Shown: positions 27,627 through 36,696, numbered from the stretch's first letter. The stretch: DNA of 64,000 nucleotides from Oleispira sp963851095 (GCA_963851095.1 CAWKOX010000007.1:124001-188000), one strand, 5' to 3'. Notes: a model not told the origin generated them from the sequence alone. A program made the numbers and translations.

Positions 27627-28097
27627 TTAGCTCTCCATCATTGTCTGTTGATAGTTTTCAATACCGAGGTTGGTAATCAGCAACTGCTGAGTTTCGATCC
27701 AATCGATATAGTCTTCTTCGTATTCTAGAATTTCTTGTAGCAGCTCTCTGCTAACGTAATCATTTTCAGCTTCACATAGCTCAATCGCATCTCGTAGTTC
27801 TACTAATTGAGTAGAAATTACGTTGAAATCACACTGCAGCATTTCTTGGGTATCTTCACCAATCTGCAGCTTGCCCAGCTGTTGTAAATTTGGCAGTCCT
27901 TCTAAAAATAAGATGCGGTTGATCAGTTGATCCGCTTGCTTCATATCTTTAATGGATTTTTTATAGGCTTTTTCATTCAATTCTTCTAAGCCCCAGTTTT
28001 TGAAAATGCGGGCATGTAGAAAAAACTGGTTGATAGAAGTAAGCTCTGTGGTCAAAACTTGATTAAGAGTGCGTAAGACGTTGGTATTGCCTTTCAT
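27627..28097 (-). CDS. bfr: Bacterioferritin subunit with heme Met, lacking ferroxidase site
   Basis: 156 residues, one base from the next bfr gene. Met52, the heme ligand, is present, but diiron ligands are lost: Phe25, Asp51, Gln54, Ile94 and Ile131. It thus cannot form a normal ferroxidase centre and is likely to supply the heme that receives electrons from Bfd. Similar alpha/beta bacterioferritin pairs are known in Neisseria, Pseudomonas putida and Magnetospirillum. Both subunits begin with the same MKGNT, pointing to gene duplication. Confidence 0.92.
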   Translation of the reverse strand: MKGNTNVLRTLNQVLTTELTSINQFFLHARIFKNWGLEELNEKAYKKSIKDMKQADQLINRILFLEGLPNLQQLGKLQIGEDTQEMLQCDFNVISTQLVELRDAIELCEAENDYVSRELLQEILEYEEDYIDWIETQQLLITNLGIENYQQTMMES

Positions 28098-28119
28098 GTA
28101 GCCACCTATCTTTCTAAGT

Positions 28120-28162
28120 TAGTGTTTGTGAATTCAAATTAGTTATTGATTAACAAACACTA
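28120..28162. promoter_or_regulatory. Inverted repeat in the bfr promoter region
   Basis: TAGTGTTTGT (28120-28129) and ACAAACACTA (28153-28162) are perfect 10-base inverted arms 23 bases apart, directly before the bfr start at 28097. It could be a pair of regulator half-sites. No convincing Fur box was found. About 150 further bases to 28310 show nothing else I can name. Confidence 0.4.
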
Positions 28163-28328
28163 TTATTGAATGCGTATTGACTTTCTAACATACCATTTGT
28201 CACTGGATAGATACAGTTAAGACGTAGGAAAATGAAGGGTTTTTACTTAATTAATACTGTCATAAGGACTTAATTGCGCTAATGATTTTTATAAGCAATT
28301 AGGAATTGAAATGTTAGTGATTCTCAAT

Positions 28329-28362
28329 GGTATGCAGAGAAATCATTCTGCATACCTAATTT
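28329..28362. terminator. Hairpin after the histidine kinase gene
   Basis: GGTATGCAGA (28329-28338) and TCTGCATACC (28347-28356) form a perfect 10-bp stem with an 8-base loop, 30 bases past the kinase stop. On the plus strand it is followed by TAATTTTATT. It likely ends the binding-protein/kinase transcript. Confidence 0.6.
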
Positions 28363-28385
28363 TATTGAGCTTAATTATATTGACA

Positions 28386-29915
28386 TTAATCGCCTTCAAC
28401 TTTTCCGAGTCTAATCGTGAATTGAAAGCAGCTTCCTTCTTCGAGTTTGCTGCTAACGGTAATACTGCCTCCCATGAGTTCGCAGAGCTGCTTGCAAATA
28501 CTGAGACCCAAACCATTGCCGCCATATTTTCTTGTTATTGATGAATCTCCTTGAGAGAAACTATAGAAAATGTATTCAAGATTGTCTTCATCAATACCGA
28601 TGCCTGTATCTTGAACGGAAACGGTTAAATAAAAATGATTATTAGAATCAACATCATCGTTTATCAGCGTTGATATGATGATATGGCCTTTTTCAGTAAA
28701 TTTAATGGCATTGCTAATTAAATTAATGAGAATTTGACGTAAGCGAGTCGGGTCACCAACGGCTTGTAAATTCTGAATGTTATTGGCATTTAAGCGTAGC
28801 TCGATAGGTTTATCTTTTAGTTCTAATAAACTATAGGAGTGTGCAAGGTCATCGAATATCGGATGAATATCAAATACTGTTTCTTCTATTGTAAACTTTC
28901 CTGATTCGGCCTTTGATAAATCTATTATTTCGTCAATAAGGGTTAATAGTCGATCAGCGCTTGCTGAGGCAACTTCAGTATACTGCTTTTGCTTTTCATC
29001 CAGTTCACTGCTTTCTATAAGGTGAAGCATGCCTTGAATACCATTCATTGGCGTGCGTAATTCATGGCTGACATTAGCCAAAAACGTTATTTTCGCTTGC
29101 GTAGCTGATTCGGCGGCATGGGTTAAAGCTTCTGCTTCATTTTTTGCTTGTTCGAGTTCTAAGGTTCTTTTATGAACTTCTTGTTCTAGGCGAGCATTAA
29201 AATCACTAACGCCTTTTTCTGCTCTTGCTAATTCAGAAACCATCTGAGAAAAAGAATGTTCAATAACGGATAATTCATTTTTTTTCTTAAGTTTAAGATC
29301 AATATTAAAAGAGGACAAATTATTAAACTTAAGATTACTAATTGCTTCAATAAGCTTATTTAGCGGGGTTATTAATAATTTCTTGCTTATCCACCAAAAA
29401 ATGAACCATAAGAAAATACCTTTGATTAGCGCATTTAAAATTAAGAAAATAAATCCAAGCTTAACTCGAGCCATAACAATAGAAGAATCAGAGTAGACCG
29501 TTGCTTGCCCTAGAGGATGAATAGTGCTGCCGATGTGATAGTTAATAGGAAAGGTATAAGAGAACTGTTCATTATTTTCAATAGTGCTCTTATCAGAACT
29601 TCGATTAGCATAGGGAACGAGTTGGTTTTTCTTTATATGTTCAATTTTGACGGCCACAATAATAGGAACTTCAGTAAATCCTCTGGTAATGTCATTCACT
29701 TGCTCTCGGTCTAAGTTCCAAAGGGCTTTAGCAAGCACCGGACCGAAAATTTGTTCGTAGTTTTTTAGTTCTTCGCTAATAGTAATTTGTGTATAGCGAT
29801 ATTCTTGAATAATTTGAATTGCGGTTACGCTGATTGCAATCAGACAATAGAGTCCAAAAATCGACTTGAATAATTGGCGGCTTAAGGAGTTATCAGCATG
29901 TAAGGCGTTGCTCAT
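28386..29915 (-). CDS. Sensor histidine kinase coupled to a periplasmic binding protein
   Basis: 509 residues. Membrane helices at about 15-36 and 150-176 enclose a periplasmic sensor region of about 110 residues. A HAMP-like linker (177-232) and coiled coil (230-270) lead to the dimerisation domain with phospho-acceptor His284 in FLANVSHELRTPMN, then an ATPase domain with N, G1 and G2 boxes (NLISNAIKF, DTGIGI, GGNGLGLSICKQL). There is no receiver domain and no response regulator next to it. The ATG directly follows the stop of the substrate-binding protein gene, so the two are translated together, and the binding protein likely presents ligand to this kinase. Confidence 0.9.
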   Translation of the reverse strand: MSNALHADNSLSRQLFKSIFGLYCLIAISVTAIQIIQEYRYTQITISEELKNYEQIFGPVLAKALWNLDREQVNDITRGFTEVPIIVAVKIEHIKKNQLVPYANRSSDKSTIENNEQFSYTFPINYHIGSTIHPLGQATVYSDSSIVMARVKLGFIFLILNALIKGIFLWFIFWWISKKLLITPLNKLIEAISNLKFNNLSSFNIDLKLKKKNELSVIEHSFSQMVSELARAEKGVSDFNARLEQEVHKRTLELEQAKNEAEALTHAAESATQAKITFLANVSHELRTPMNGIQGMLHLIESSELDEKQKQYTEVASASADRLLTLIDEIIDLSKAESGKFTIEETVFDIHPIFDDLAHSYSLLELKDKPIELRLNANNIQNLQAVGDPTRLRQILINLISNAIKFTEKGHIIISTLINDDVDSNNHFYLTVSVQDTGIGIDEDNLEYIFYSFSQGDSSITRKYGGNGLGLSICKQLCELMGGSITVSSKLEEGSCFQFTIRLGKVEGD

Positions 29916-30896
29916 TTAATACGCCTCCTGATGACTGTTTTTGTTTATACAGTTTTGAGGAATCCAGCTTTTCCACAGAGAGCGATTATTATTAATCCAC
30001 TCTTTCGCTGCTTCTTGAAAATTTAATTTATCAACATCAACTCTTGCGGATAGTGATGCAATTTGATGATTGTTGAAATTGATATTTTTCAAGGTTTCAA
30101 ATTCACATTGATAATTTTGTTTAAAGTTAACCGTTGCCGCTTTTTTGAGCCAACCATTTTTGGGATTACCACAATCATAAATTAATGTCTTATTAAGGCC
30201 CCATTTGGGGTCTGTTTCACAGGCGGCTGCATGTTGTGGAAATTCGACGAATGCCCCTGAATAGCGAGACTCTACCCAGTTTGGGCTCCAATTAAATATT
30301 ACGATCGGCTGTTTTTTGCTGTACGATTTTTCTAGCTCTACCCATATATCATCACCTTTTGATAAGGTTTTCACGCGAAAATTCATTTCCAACGCTCTTA
30401 TTCTAGCCTCATCGGGTTTTTCCCAAGGGCCTGAAAAGTAGACGCCTTCGCCTTCAGAGCCTGGACGCTTGAATAGGTCAGCACAAGCCTTTAGGGCTTT
30501 CCAACTTGGCAGGCCAGGACATAGCTCTTCTACATAGTTGGGATACCACCAATCCTCCCGGGTTGTTGTTGTGTGGGTCCCTGCATCAACAATGGAGCCG
30601 TCGGCGACCATGCGGTTGAACTGTTCAGACATGGTACCTTCCCACACTTCGATCTGAATGTGCCCAACACCATAAGCGAGTGCGCCCCACTGGTCTGAAA
30701 TAGAGCTTGGCAAGAAATCAACCTTGGCGCCCATGGATTGAAAGATACGCCCCGTAATCTCAGATAAAACGACTTGGCTAGTCCAGTTATTGGTGATGAT
30801 CTTGATGGGTTCTTGGCTGTGACTAATAGCAGGTGGAATAAGAGAAAGGGCGCTAATTACGCTAGAGAGTAGAAACAGACGAATACGAGATACCAT
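29916..30896 (-). CDS. Periplasmic substrate-binding protein, OpuAC/ProX (betaine) type
   Basis: 326 residues with a signal peptide (ending about ISHSQ). The mature protein begins IKIITNNWTSQVVLSEITGR and carries Trp-rich ligand-cage segments (EVWEG, DWWYP, FSGPWEKP, FNWSPNWV) typical of quaternary-amine binding proteins; Cys pairs may form disulfides. No ABC permease or ATPase genes are nearby. It abuts the histidine kinase gene without a gap, so it probably works as a ligand sensor, perhaps for glycine betaine, choline or a related amine, rather than in uptake. Confidence 0.85.
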   Translation of the reverse strand: MVSRIRLFLLSSVISALSLIPPAISHSQEPIKIITNNWTSQVVLSEITGRIFQSMGAKVDFLPSSISDQWGALAYGVGHIQIEVWEGTMSEQFNRMVADGSIVDAGTHTTTTREDWWYPNYVEELCPGLPSWKALKACADLFKRPGSEGEGVYFSGPWEKPDEARIRALEMNFRVKTLSKGDDIWVELEKSYSKKQPIVIFNWSPNWVESRYSGAFVEFPQHAAACETDPKWGLNKTLIYDCGNPKNGWLKKAATVNFKQNYQCEFETLKNINFNNHQIASLSARVDVDKLNFQEAAKEWINNNRSLWKSWIPQNCINKNSHQEAY

Positions 30897-31005
30897 AGAA
30901 TTGCCTTTAAATAACAGCCTAGTGGTCGAATTTTATGAGGTGTAAATTCGAGCTATGCTGTTAAGTATAGGCAAAAATTGAAAATTAGAGCTTACTTATC
31001 TCCAA

Positions 31006-32421
31006 TCAAAATTCTTTTCTTCGCGGTGGATTAATTTCGTCCACGCTGGGCATGAAGAACGAGGTATTCATATCATTAATAGGCTCATCAAACTCTGCTG
31101 ACAACACTTCAATATGAATCGCTGTTCTATTAGACAGTTTTTGTGCATGTGAATCTGGATCAGGCAGTGCCAGAGAAATTAATAAAGGGAATTGCTGGCG
31201 TTGGCCTGCAGCAATCGTGAAGTAAGTCTGACTGATTTCAAAGCCATGCAGGTTATCGGCAATGCGCAGGCGAATCGGCATGTCTTGCGGAGCTTTGTTA
31301 TGAAGTTTTAGTGAAAAACTGTTTTCGATCTCATCATTTGCATTAATGCGGTACAGGCTATTGCGATCGCGTTCGAGGCTGATTTGAATGATGTCGCGAC
31401 TGCTAACTTCAATCCCGATGAGGAAAACGGATATGACAAAGGCGAGAGCATAACCGACCAAGCGAGGTCGCTGTTTGAGATTCAACGCTTCCTTGAACGT
31501 TACTTCTCCCGGGCGAAAAGCAATCAGCCCAGTAGGTTTGTTGATCTTCTCCATAATGCTGTCACAAGCATCAACGCAGGCGCCACACGCAATACAAGAA
31601 AGCTGCATGCCATCACGAATATCCATATCGGTAGGGCAAACATGCACACAAACCTGGCAATCTATGCAGTCGTTGCGGGGCTCATCGTATTGCACCACTA
31701 AAGTGGACTTGTCTGACATTACCGATTGAAAGCGTGAATAAGGGCACATATGAGTACACACTTGCTCGCGCAAAAAGCCGGCGTTTAAGTAAGTCATGAC
31801 GGCAATAAATAGAATCCAAAATAGTCCCATACCCGCTAAATCACTTTGGCTTAAATCATTCGCCATCGCTTCAAGTGGGTAGAAGTAAGCAATAAAGGTA
31901 ATGCCGGTCCATAAGCTCAAGCTGAGCCAGCTGAAGTGCTTGGCAGATTTACGTAGAATTTTTTCAGCATGCCACGGCGTACGGTCTATTTTTAAACGTT
32001 TATGGCGCGAGCCTTCAATCAGCTCTTCTAAGCGAATAAATAGAAAGGTCCAGACCGTTTGTGGGCAGCTAAAGCCACACCAGAGTCGGCCCGATGCCAT
32101 TGCCACAAAGAATAAACCAAAGGCGCCTGCGAGCATCGCCCAAGTCAGCACCATAAGATCCTCCGGCCAAAATATTGCAGAGCCTATGCGAAACTGTTTA
32201 GCGACTAAGTCAAAATGCACCAATGGGAGATCGTTCCAGCTTAACCAAGGTGTGAGGAAGCAGAGTAATAATAACGGCCAGCTTATGATACGGCGCAGCG
32301 TTAGATAGCGACCGGAAATAAGACGCACTCTATGGGTCAGTGAGTTCGCTTTGAAGAAGCTGAGGAATTGGCGTAATCCAGAGGACTGTGGTTGTTGGGA
32401 GGTGGCGATTAACTTACTCAT
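31006..32421 (-). CDS. ccoG: Cytochrome c oxidase accessory protein CcoG
   Basis: 471 residues. Several membrane helices in the first 220 residues are followed by two 4Fe-4S motifs (CIDCQVCVHVCP and CIACGACVDACD, about 255-290), another helix near 330 and a periplasmic Ig-like C-terminal domain. CcoG (FixG/RdxA) reduces copper during assembly of cbb3 oxidase in the inner membrane. The ccoNOP genes are not in the window, which is unusual as ccoG often follows them. A sigma-54 promoter and a symmetric upstream site precede it, next to the PAS-sigma-54 activator gene. Confidence 0.92.
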   Translation of the reverse strand: MSKLIATSQQPQSSGLRQFLSFFKANSLTHRVRLISGRYLTLRRIISWPLLLLCFLTPWLSWNDLPLVHFDLVAKQFRIGSAIFWPEDLMVLTWAMLAGAFGLFFVAMASGRLWCGFSCPQTVWTFLFIRLEELIEGSRHKRLKIDRTPWHAEKILRKSAKHFSWLSLSLWTGITFIAYFYPLEAMANDLSQSDLAGMGLFWILFIAVMTYLNAGFLREQVCTHMCPYSRFQSVMSDKSTLVVQYDEPRNDCIDCQVCVHVCPTDMDIRDGMQLSCIACGACVDACDSIMEKINKPTGLIAFRPGEVTFKEALNLKQRPRLVGYALAFVISVFLIGIEVSSRDIIQISLERDRNSLYRINANDEIENSFSLKLHNKAPQDMPIRLRIADNLHGFEISQTYFTIAAGQRQQFPLLISLALPDPDSHAQKLSNRTAIHIEVLSAEFDEPINDMNTSFFMPSVDEINPPRRKEF

Positions 32422-32457
32422 AAAGCTCTCATATCGTTAAATAGCATGAAGCTGGAT

Positions 32458-32473
32458 AGCAATCGTTGGGCCA
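32458..32473 (-). promoter_or_regulatory. Sigma-54 promoter of ccoG
   Basis: Read on the minus strand, TGGCCCAACGATTGCT fits TGGCAC-N5-TTGCW with one change and keeps the invariant GG and GC. The expected start of transcription is about 26 bases before the ccoG ATG at 32421. Confidence 0.8.
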
Positions 32474-32524
32474 ATGTTTAAGTTGTTGTATTTACTGGGG
32501 TTGTTTAGAGTTCATAACAAGTTT

Positions 32525-32575
32525 AGTGATATATCGATTATTATAATGACGAAATATCACTTATAGGAGTGATAT
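32525..32575. promoter_or_regulatory. Upstream activator site for the PAS/sigma-54 activator
   Basis: ATATCACT (32554-32561), 6 bases, AGTGATAT (32568-32575): a perfect palindrome. A further AGTGATAT lies at 32525-32532, so the octamer occurs three times in 51 bases. It sits about 80-130 bases upstream of the predicted ccoG transcription start, the normal place for an enhancer of a sigma-54 promoter. Confidence 0.65.
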
Positions 32576-32580
32576 GTCGC

Positions 32581-34104
32581 TTATTTGGATCGTATGTCGA
32601 GTTTTTTCATACGCGAACGCAGTGTTGAAACAGGTAAGTCGAGATATTCAGCTGCGCCTTTATTCCCAGAAACGCGGCCATTACACATTTCCAATACCTG
32701 TAAAATATGCATTTTCTCGGCTGCAGCAGAGGTTAATACTTCACTGCTTTCTGGCTGATCTAATATAGGGGCATCATTCAATGACTGGGGCTGAGATGAC
32801 TGTGAAGGGAGATTTTTATCGAGTGCCAGTTCGGCATCTAATTGCAGCATCAACAAGCCATCACCCGAGTGAAGAATTAAAGAGCGCTCGATCACGTTAT
32901 ACAATTCACGCACATTACCTGGCCAAGCGTACTGCATCATTTTTTGTAATGATAGCGGCGTAAAACCTTGGCAATAACGTCCGATATGACGTTGAATTTT
33001 CGCTAAGAAATAATTCGCTAGTAACGGAATATCGCTGGCTCTTTGGCGCAGTGCCGGCACCCAAAGAGGAAAAACATTAAGGCGATAAAATAAGTCTGCG
33101 CGAAACTCGCCTAGCTCAACCAGTTTTTGTAAATCACGATTGGTCGCGGCAATAATACGCACGTCGACTTTTACTGTCTGGCTACTGCCTACCCGTTCGA
33201 ACTCTTGCTCTTGTAATACCCGTAATAATTTCACTTGCGCAGCTGGGGTTAATTCGCCAATTTCATCAAGAAACAGCGTGCCGCTATCAGCAACCTCAAA
33301 GCGTCCTAAGCGGCGCTGGGTTGCCCCAGTAAAAGCGCCTTTCTCGTGGCCAAATAGCTCACTTTCAATCAGGCTTTCAGCAATTGCTCCACAATTTACT
33401 TTCACTAACGGCTTATCGTTGCGTTGACTTGCGGCGTGTAAGGCTTGGGCGATGAGTTCTTTTCCGGTGCCACTTTCGCCTTGAATAAGTACGCAAGCAT
33501 CGGTTGGGCCTACTTGACCGATACGTTCAACTAAAGCCGCCATTATGTCGCTTTGGCCAATGAGTTCTTGCTGAGATTGCAGCTGAATTTCTTGCTTGAG
33601 CAAATGGTTCTCAGCAACCAGTTGTTCTTTTAAACGTTCAACGTGTAGCAAAGCGGTTTGCAATTTTTGCTGTTGAACTAAGCGTTCGCTAATGTCTTTA
33701 AAGACAACGACTACGCCAAGGCGTTGACCATCTTCTTCGATAGGCGTGCTGGAATATTCGACCGGAAAGCAGCTACCATCCTTGCGCCAAAAAACTTCGT
33801 GTTCACAATGAGCGCTTTCACCGGTGAGGCGAGTTTTATAAATAGGGCAGTCAGTATCGGGATAAGGGCGGCCATCGGCGTGGCTATGATGATGAAATTG
33901 GTGAATGTTTTTACCGAGAATATCTTCTGACGACCAGCCGGTAATACGCTCAGCTGCGGGATTTACAAAAGTGGCTAAACCGTCAGCGTCTAAGCCATAA
34001 ACACCTTCAGACATAGCTTCTAGCAAGCGCAAGTAGCGCTGCTGTAAGTCTTTTAATGAAAGGTGTTTAAGCGGCAGAATATTATTGGACACTACTTGTC
34101 CCAA
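32581..34104 (-). CDS. PAS-domain sigma-54-dependent transcriptional activator
   Basis: About 503-507 residues; TTG 34104 or GTG 34092 could be the start, the latter overlapping the previous stop as TAGTG. PAS domain (about 25-145, with GVYGLDADGLATFVNPAAER and VVVVFKDISER), coiled coil to 180, AAA+ domain with GESGTGKE at 209-216 and GAFTGA near 256-261, and a C-terminal Fis-type helix-turn-helix (about 465-505). The PAS insert HHHSHADGRPYPDTDCP has a His cluster and Cys residues that might bind a cofactor. The adjacent sigma-54 promoter and palindromic site suggest ccoG as target. Signal unknown, possibly redox or copper. Confidence 0.9.
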   Translation of the reverse strand: MGQVVSNNILPLKHLSLKDLQQRYLRLLEAMSEGVYGLDADGLATFVNPAAERITGWSSEDILGKNIHQFHHHSHADGRPYPDTDCPIYKTRLTGESAHCEHEVFWRKDGSCFPVEYSSTPIEEDGQRLGVVVVFKDISERLVQQQKLQTALLHVERLKEQLVAENHLLKQEIQLQSQQELIGQSDIMAALVERIGQVGPTDACVLIQGESGTGKELIAQALHAASQRNDKPLVKVNCGAIAESLIESELFGHEKGAFTGATQRRLGRFEVADSGTLFLDEIGELTPAAQVKLLRVLQEQEFERVGSSQTVKVDVRIIAATNRDLQKLVELGEFRADLFYRLNVFPLWVPALRQRASDIPLLANYFLAKIQRHIGRYCQGFTPLSLQKMMQYAWPGNVRELYNVIERSLILHSGDGLLMLQLDAELALDKNLPSQSSQPQSLNDAPILDQPESSEVLTSAAAEKMHILQVLEMCNGRVSGNKGAAEYLDLPVSTLRSRMKKLDIRSK

Positions 34105-34457
34105 TCAAAGTCTTTTTCTTCACCATGAATCAACTTAGTCCAAGCTGGGCCTTCATCGGTTTCTTGCCAAGCCGCATTAGAGCAACGAACTTCTTTACCT
34201 AGGGCAGTATGTAAAGCGCGTCCGCAGTCTAGGTCGTTATCCCAAGGGGTGGTATTTTCTTTGAACCACAAGCTGGCAAAGTTCTTATTGCTGTTAAGTG
34301 TTAATAACACTTGCTTGCCATCAACCAGCCACTGTACCGATTTAGGGCTGCTCTTTTGTTCTTCTACTTCTGTAAACTGCGTGCAAAGCCAATCGTAAAC
34401 TTCTTGGGCTTCTGCTTTGATTAGGTAAACTTCAATATCAGGAAAACGTTCGCTCAT
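34092..34457 (-). CDS. Conserved-looking small protein of unknown function
   Basis: 121 residues, acidic, soluble, with no recognised motif. It begins MSERFPDIEVYLIKAEAQEVYDWL in two blocks and has an alpha/beta pattern, with Trp-rich C-terminal half (SLWFKENTTPWD, EGPAWTKL). Its start overlaps the upstream membrane-protein gene by 4 bases and its end overlaps the activator gene, so the three form one operon. Function unknown. Confidence 0.75.
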   Translation of the reverse strand: MSERFPDIEVYLIKAEAQEVYDWLCTQFTEVEEQKSSPKSVQWLVDGKQVLLTLNSNKNFASLWFKENTTPWDNDLDCGRALHTALGKEVRCSNAAWQETDEGPAWTKLIHGEEKDFDWDK

Positions 34458-34771
34458 GGTGATTTTTCTTCTTCGACTTCAATAGATTCAAGAGTAGGGG
34501 TTTTAACACGTTCGCGGTTAGCGAAGCTTAAAAAGCGTAATAAACTTAAAGATAGATAACCTATTATAGCGGCAATGCCTCCGATTATCGCTAGAATAAA
34601 TCCCAATAACACAATGATTTCTTGGCCCACAGAGGCTGCGAGGGCATTTTCAGCATAAAGAATTATCCCCATACCAAAAAAGAAACCAACGGCACCTAAG
34701 GTGAATATCCAAATATTATCCGCCTGGCGGTCAGCTCTTTTTAATAACCATCGATGCACTATTTTAAGCAT
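34454..34771 (-). CDS. Small two-helix inner-membrane protein of unknown function
   Basis: 105 residues. Hydrophobic helices at about 20-41 (IWIFTLGAVGFFFGMGIILY) and 50-75 (IIVLLGFILAIIGGIAAIIG) with a basic N-terminus (HRWLLKRADRQ) and an acidic tail (ESIEVEEEKSP). It lies between ndpA and the 121-residue gene, with a 4-base overlap to the latter. No family was recognised. Confidence 0.7.
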   Translation of the reverse strand: MLKIVHRWLLKRADRQADNIWIFTLGAVGFFFGMGIILYAENALAASVGQEIIVLLGFILAIIGGIAAIIGYLSLSLLRFLSFANRERVKTPTLESIEVEEEKSP

Positions 34772-34785
34772 AGAAATAGACCTTA

Positions 34786-35883
34786 TTACTCAGATGTATT
34801 TTCAGGTTTAAGCTGCTTTAATAAGCGACTCGGCAAGTTCTTAATGGTTAACGTATTCTCGCTAGCATCAAAGCTAATATCCGTGCCCAGTGCCGTTGCT
34901 GCAAAACTAAGGGTTACTTCTTTGTTTTTACCGCTGTAGCGTAAGTAGTTCTTTAAACTCTTACGATCAGGAATAAGCTCTGTTTTAACCACTGACTCGC
35001 CATGCGCTAGCTCGTTTGAAGCCTCAGGGTCGTTCATCGTAGATTCACTGCGAGGACGTACTTGGCGGTATTCACGTTTTTTAAGCGCGACAAATTGTTC
35101 AAACTTTTCGGGCGCGCTGCTATCGAGCTGGCCAGACAACGTTTTAAACTCAACCGCTTCCCCTTGCTTGTCTTGTTCAACGCAATACTCAATGACCTTA
35201 GTCTTAGTCTCGGCTGATTGATCTTCTGGTAGTGAAGAGGCGTACTCTTCGACAATCTTTAAGAACTCTTGAGTTTCTTGCTCGGTATCTAAAGTATCGA
35301 TAAAACCGGCAAAGTCAGAAAACAATTTTTGAATCGGCTTATCACCTCGGCCAAAGCTAAAGGTGAAGTACTTCTCTTCACTGCGCTTGCCTTCTTCCTG
35401 CTCTTTCTTTAATGCAGCGGTATCAATACAGAGACCAAAGCCGGTATTAGAAAAGTCGAGTACGCGGCTTTCGCTTAATTGCATATCGGCGGTTAAGCAG
35501 ATGTTACTTTTTTCGCGTAAATGGAAGATATACAGTTTATCGGTATCGGCCAGTTCTTCCGTCGCGAAGGCCAGGTAACCATCAATCTCTAACTCGGTAT
35601 TATCCATCATATCGGCGAATTGCTCGCTGATCTTCTTGGTCCACGATAAAAAGCTTTGCTGGTCGTTCAGCCAATTAAGAGTAAGACCCTTAACACGAGT
35701 TACTTCTGGATTAAAGCAACCATAGCGTTTGCTGGCGCGCTGCACAAAGATGCCTTTCAGTTGACTCATTACTAAGTGGCAGTAATCATCAATCTCGGCT
35801 TCATTGGCCGTCGTCGTGACGATCGCCGTTGGCTTTTGTGCTTCTTTATTAATTTGATGAGTAATGAAATGAGTGACTGGCAT
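34786..35883 (-). CDS. ndpA: Nucleoid-associated protein NdpA/YejK
   Basis: About 365 residues from ATG 35883 (MPVTHFITHQINKE), which fits the family N-terminus; the longer frame reaching 35952 uses a GTG and adds residues not expected in the family. Order of segments agrees with YejK: HLVMSQLKGIFVQRASKRYGCF, LAFATEELADTDKLYIFHLREK, DFAGFIDTLDTEQETQEFL and C-terminal VTLSFAATALGTDISFDA. It is a nucleoid-associated protein of about normal length. It heads the run leading to the small unknown genes and the PAS activator. Confidence 0.85.
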   Translation of the reverse strand: MPVTHFITHQINKEAQKPTAIVTTTANEAEIDDYCHLVMSQLKGIFVQRASKRYGCFNPEVTRVKGLTLNWLNDQQSFLSWTKKISEQFADMMDNTELEIDGYLAFATEELADTDKLYIFHLREKSNICLTADMQLSESRVLDFSNTGFGLCIDTAALKKEQEEGKRSEEKYFTFSFGRGDKPIQKLFSDFAGFIDTLDTEQETQEFLKIVEEYASSLPEDQSAETKTKVIEYCVEQDKQGEAVEFKTLSGQLDSSAPEKFEQFVALKKREYRQVRPRSESTMNDPEASNELAHGESVVKTELIPDRKSLKNYLRYSGKNKEVTLSFAATALGTDISFDASENTLTIKNLPSRLLKQLKPENTSE

Positions 35884-36180
35884 GGTGTATCCGCTGACAA
35901 TAGAAAAGGAGCGTTGAATTCGACTATTTTGTAATTCGTCTATTTTGAACACAACTATTCTAGCACCTTGTCTGGCATCTTGCTTGTGATGTCATGGCTC
36001 AATGAGGCATGACAACCGATTAAGTATGTGAGTAAAAATTGGATTGAATACAACCCTTGTACGCCGTTATCGTTAAACGATCATTTAGTGAATTAATTGA
36101 CACAGAAGACCGCTGAGAAAGTTAATAAAATACCCACAAAATGCCAATAATTAGTTTAATTAGAGTTTATTAACAACTTC

Positions 36181-36653
36181 TGTGTATAACTCTGTGTGTA
36201 ATCTAAATATAACTCTATTTTGACCACGACTTACCTAGGCTGCAGTCAGATTGTTTGTTTTTTAATCAGTGCTTTGAATTCTCTGAAAGCCACTGTTGTC
36301 AATGCTTTGAGCGATAAAAATGAAAAAATATATTGGACAAAATACGCGCTAAAAATAATTGAAAAAAATGCAAAGCAAGTCTTGATTTTCAATAAAAACG
36401 AATTAATTTGAATACTTATCATAATCTTACCCACAGAATCTGTGGATAAGGCTGGGTATAAATTGGTTGGAACTATAGTGAGGCCTTGCTATCACTCAGG
36501 CTAGGTCGATATGATGTTTTTTTGCACGTTAAATAACTTTTTTTCAGACATGTTGCGACAATCAGGTTATTAAATTGACGGTTAATAAATTATAAAAAAT
36601 TGACAGGGTGAAGTAATGCACAGATAAGCTGACTTTTATAAATATGTGTATAA
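36181..36653. other. AT-rich gap with several DnaA-box-like 9-mers
   Basis: The 800-base stretch between ndpA and topB has no convincing gene. It holds TGTGTATAA at 36181-36189 and 36645-36653 and TGTGGATAA at 36441-36449, all matching the DnaA box TTWTNCACA in reverse, plus one near match TTACCCACA at 36427-36435. The last two boxes form a CCACAG-AAT-CTGTGG inverted repeat (36431-36445). It might titrate DnaA or regulate topB; no replication gene such as dnaA, dnaN or mnmG is near, so an origin is unlikely. Confidence 0.45.
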
Positions 36654-36696
36654 AGCGCATCTTGAAAATATTACTGTTTATCTATACAGTTTAAGG

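Noticed and set aside
28311..28541. Small plus-strand frame with a hydrophobic start
   Set aside because: It crosses a terminator hairpin and runs antisense into the conserved ATPase domain of the histidine kinase.
36220..36434. Overlapping short frames on both strands in the gap before topB
   Set aside because: Low-complexity Lys/Asn/Ile sequence in AT-rich DNA, no ribosome site and no family resemblance.
36181..36653. Chromosomal replication origin
   Set aside because: DnaA-type boxes are present but no dnaA, dnaN, mnmG or rpmH genes are near, and no ordered AT-rich 13-mers were recognised.
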